Source: Spirochaetales bacterium
GTDB lineage: Bacteria; Spirochaetota; Spirochaetia; SZUA-6; DRHE01
Direction of reading: 5' to 3'
Length of the DNA: 8,105 nt
Assembly (NCBI GenBank): GCA_011049745.1
Contig: DRHE01000366.1
Span: forward strand, 1-8,105
Both the position numbers and the translations under genes were made by a program. The notes beneath the pieces were generated by a model that saw only the letters and a program-made list of their open reading frames with translations, did no database searches and was not told the origin of the DNA. Position 1 is the stretch's first letter. Every line of letters begins with the position of its first letter. Shown piece after piece: positions 7,219 through 8,105 of this stretch.

Positions 7219-8105
7219 ATGGATAAATTTCTTGGCGTGGATGTTTCTTTGAATCCCGTGGTTGCCCGTCACATCGAAGATATCACAGGGAACCCGGTAA
7301 CAGTGGATGAATGGTCCCATCTCTACGGCTCTCTGGGGGCAGCGCTTGGCATAGCCTCGGAGCAGAGGGAGGAAAATAAGGCTAATTATATAATAGACGA
7401 TCTCTTTAGCGCCGGGAAAAGTGCGAGAAATTACTTTCATGAACCTTTAGAACTGAAACTATCTAACTATCCTGATTTTTCAAGCCGGAAAAGCTATCTC
7501 TATGAGATATCCCGAAATTTCCGTGGCTATCAGGTTGAAGTTGACATTTATGAGTTCTTGCCTCCGATATGTGAGGCCTGGCTGGGGGTGGACATAGGCT
7601 CCACCAGCACCAAAGCGGTTCTCCTGGATGAAAAGGGAGAGGTTCTAGCCGGATTTTACACAGCAACAGCAGGTCAGCCTTTAAAAGCCCTTCAGGCAAT
7701 CTTTGAGGCAATCAAGGATATGAGCGTGAGAGAATCCATAGATTTGAGGATTCAAAGCAGCGGTACAACAGGCTCAGGGAGAAAGTTTATAGGACGGATT
7801 ATGGGAGCGGATTTAATCCTCGATGAAATTACCGCTCATGCTCGAGCCGCCGGCGAACTCGATCCTGAAGTAGATACAATAATCGAAATTGGGGGGCAGG
7901 ATTCGAAATTCACTACCCTGCGCAAGGGAACTGTTACTTCCTCAACCATGAATAATGTCTGTGCCGCAGGAACAGGCAGTTTCCTTGAGGAACAGGCAAA
8001 AAAGAAGGATCTAAAACGTAAATACTGCTATTACAGCCAATATGCGCCGACCATCATTAAATCCCGCTGGTATACTGATAAAATCCTTTCCCCCCTGATC
8101 CGGCA
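7219..8105 (+). CDS. BadF/BadG/HgdC-type acyl-CoA dehydratase activase (partial; first domain deleted)
   Basis: The frame is open from ATG 7219 to the window end. A canonical ASKHA ATPase domain starts at residue 121: WLGVDIGSTSTKAVLLDEKG (phosphate-1), SSGTTGSGRKFIG (180-192), EIGGQDSKF (223-231, phosphate-2) and NNVCAAGTGSFLEEQ (245-259), where C248 is the expected 4Fe-4S ligand. Such activators use ATP to inject an electron into 2-hydroxyacyl-CoA dehydratases or benzoyl-CoA reductase-like enzymes; large two-domain versions are common in anaerobes. Residues 9-50 (VSLNPVVARHIEDITGNPV ... HLYGSLGAALGIA) match the end of a first activase domain, not a start. MDKFLGVDV before them matches the beginning of one. 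The roughly 250 residues normally between are missing. The second cysteine, expected in an SRCTVF-like motif, reads SRWYTD. It is therefore probably damaged or non-functional in its usual role. The 3' end lies outside the window. Confidence 0.75.
   Translation, partial: MDKFLGVDVSLNPVVARHIEDITGNPVTVDEWSHLYGSLGAALGIASEQREENKANYIIDDLFSAGKSARNYFHEPLELKLSNYPDFSSRKSYLYEISRNFRGYQVEVDIYEFLPPICEAWLGVDIGSTSTKAVLLDEKGEVLAGFYTATAGQPLKALQAIFEAIKDMSVRESIDLRIQSSGTTGSGRKFIGRIMGADLILDEITAHARAAGELDPEVDTIIEIGGQDSKFTTLRKGTVTSSTMNNVCAAGTGSFLEEQAKKKDLKRKYCYYSQYAPTIIKSRWYTDKILSPLIR

Noticed and set aside
7192..7711. Two minus-strand ORFs opposite the activase
   Set aside because: The plus strand encodes clear ASKHA motifs throughout, so these are shadows.

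Overview
The window reads as a bacterial chromosome segment that mixes intact metabolic genes with visibly broken ones. No tRNA, rRNA, CRISPR array or recognisable complete mobile element was seen. The best taxonomic guess is a spirochaete (Treponema-like) or another anaerobe. The reasons are the small secreted beta-barrel with a GASYHF-type end, the secreted TPR/transglutaminase-like protein, and a two-domain 2-hydroxyacyl-CoA dehydratase activase. This is inferred from remembered family resemblance, not from a search.

Layout. (1) Positions 3-293, plus strand: the C-terminus of an FGGY-family (xylulokinase-like) sugar kinase. (2) Positions 338-1918, minus strand: two broken genes lying head to tail in one reading frame. 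They are a DUF4143 ATPase-family protein without its ATPase domain (338-1285) and a signal-peptide beta-barrel protein with an internal TAG and no good start codon (1286-1918). (3) Positions 2053-3318, plus: an intact LPLAT/PlsC-type acyltransferase, with an imperfect 28-bp tandem repeat starting at its stop codon. (4) Positions 3450-4106, plus: an intact HAD hydrolase of the pyrimidine-5'-nucleotidase type. (5) Positions 4154-6873, plus: one large secreted protein (signal peptide, possible beta-propeller, TPR, beta-rich linker, transglutaminase-like domain, TPR), split by a frame change near 4610 and an in-frame TAG at 5728-5730. (6) Up to 7217: a small ORF with no convincing start, joined onto the tail of the TPR gene. 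(7) Positions 7219-8105, plus, running off the window: a BadF/BadG/HgdC-type activase whose first ATPase domain looks internally deleted.

The main signal is the repeated pattern of breaks: two amber codons inside otherwise continuous proteins, and several joins where the start of one domain runs straight into the end of another. The simplest reading is gene decay by small deletions and point mutations, with the acyltransferase and HAD genes spared. Assembly or sequencing error is the main alternative for the frame changes. Amber recoding is a weaker one, because intact-looking genes here also end in TAG. All plus-strand genes from 2053 onward are co-oriented. The gaps between them are 131 and 47 bp, then 1 bp before the activase, so part of the block may be co-transcribed.
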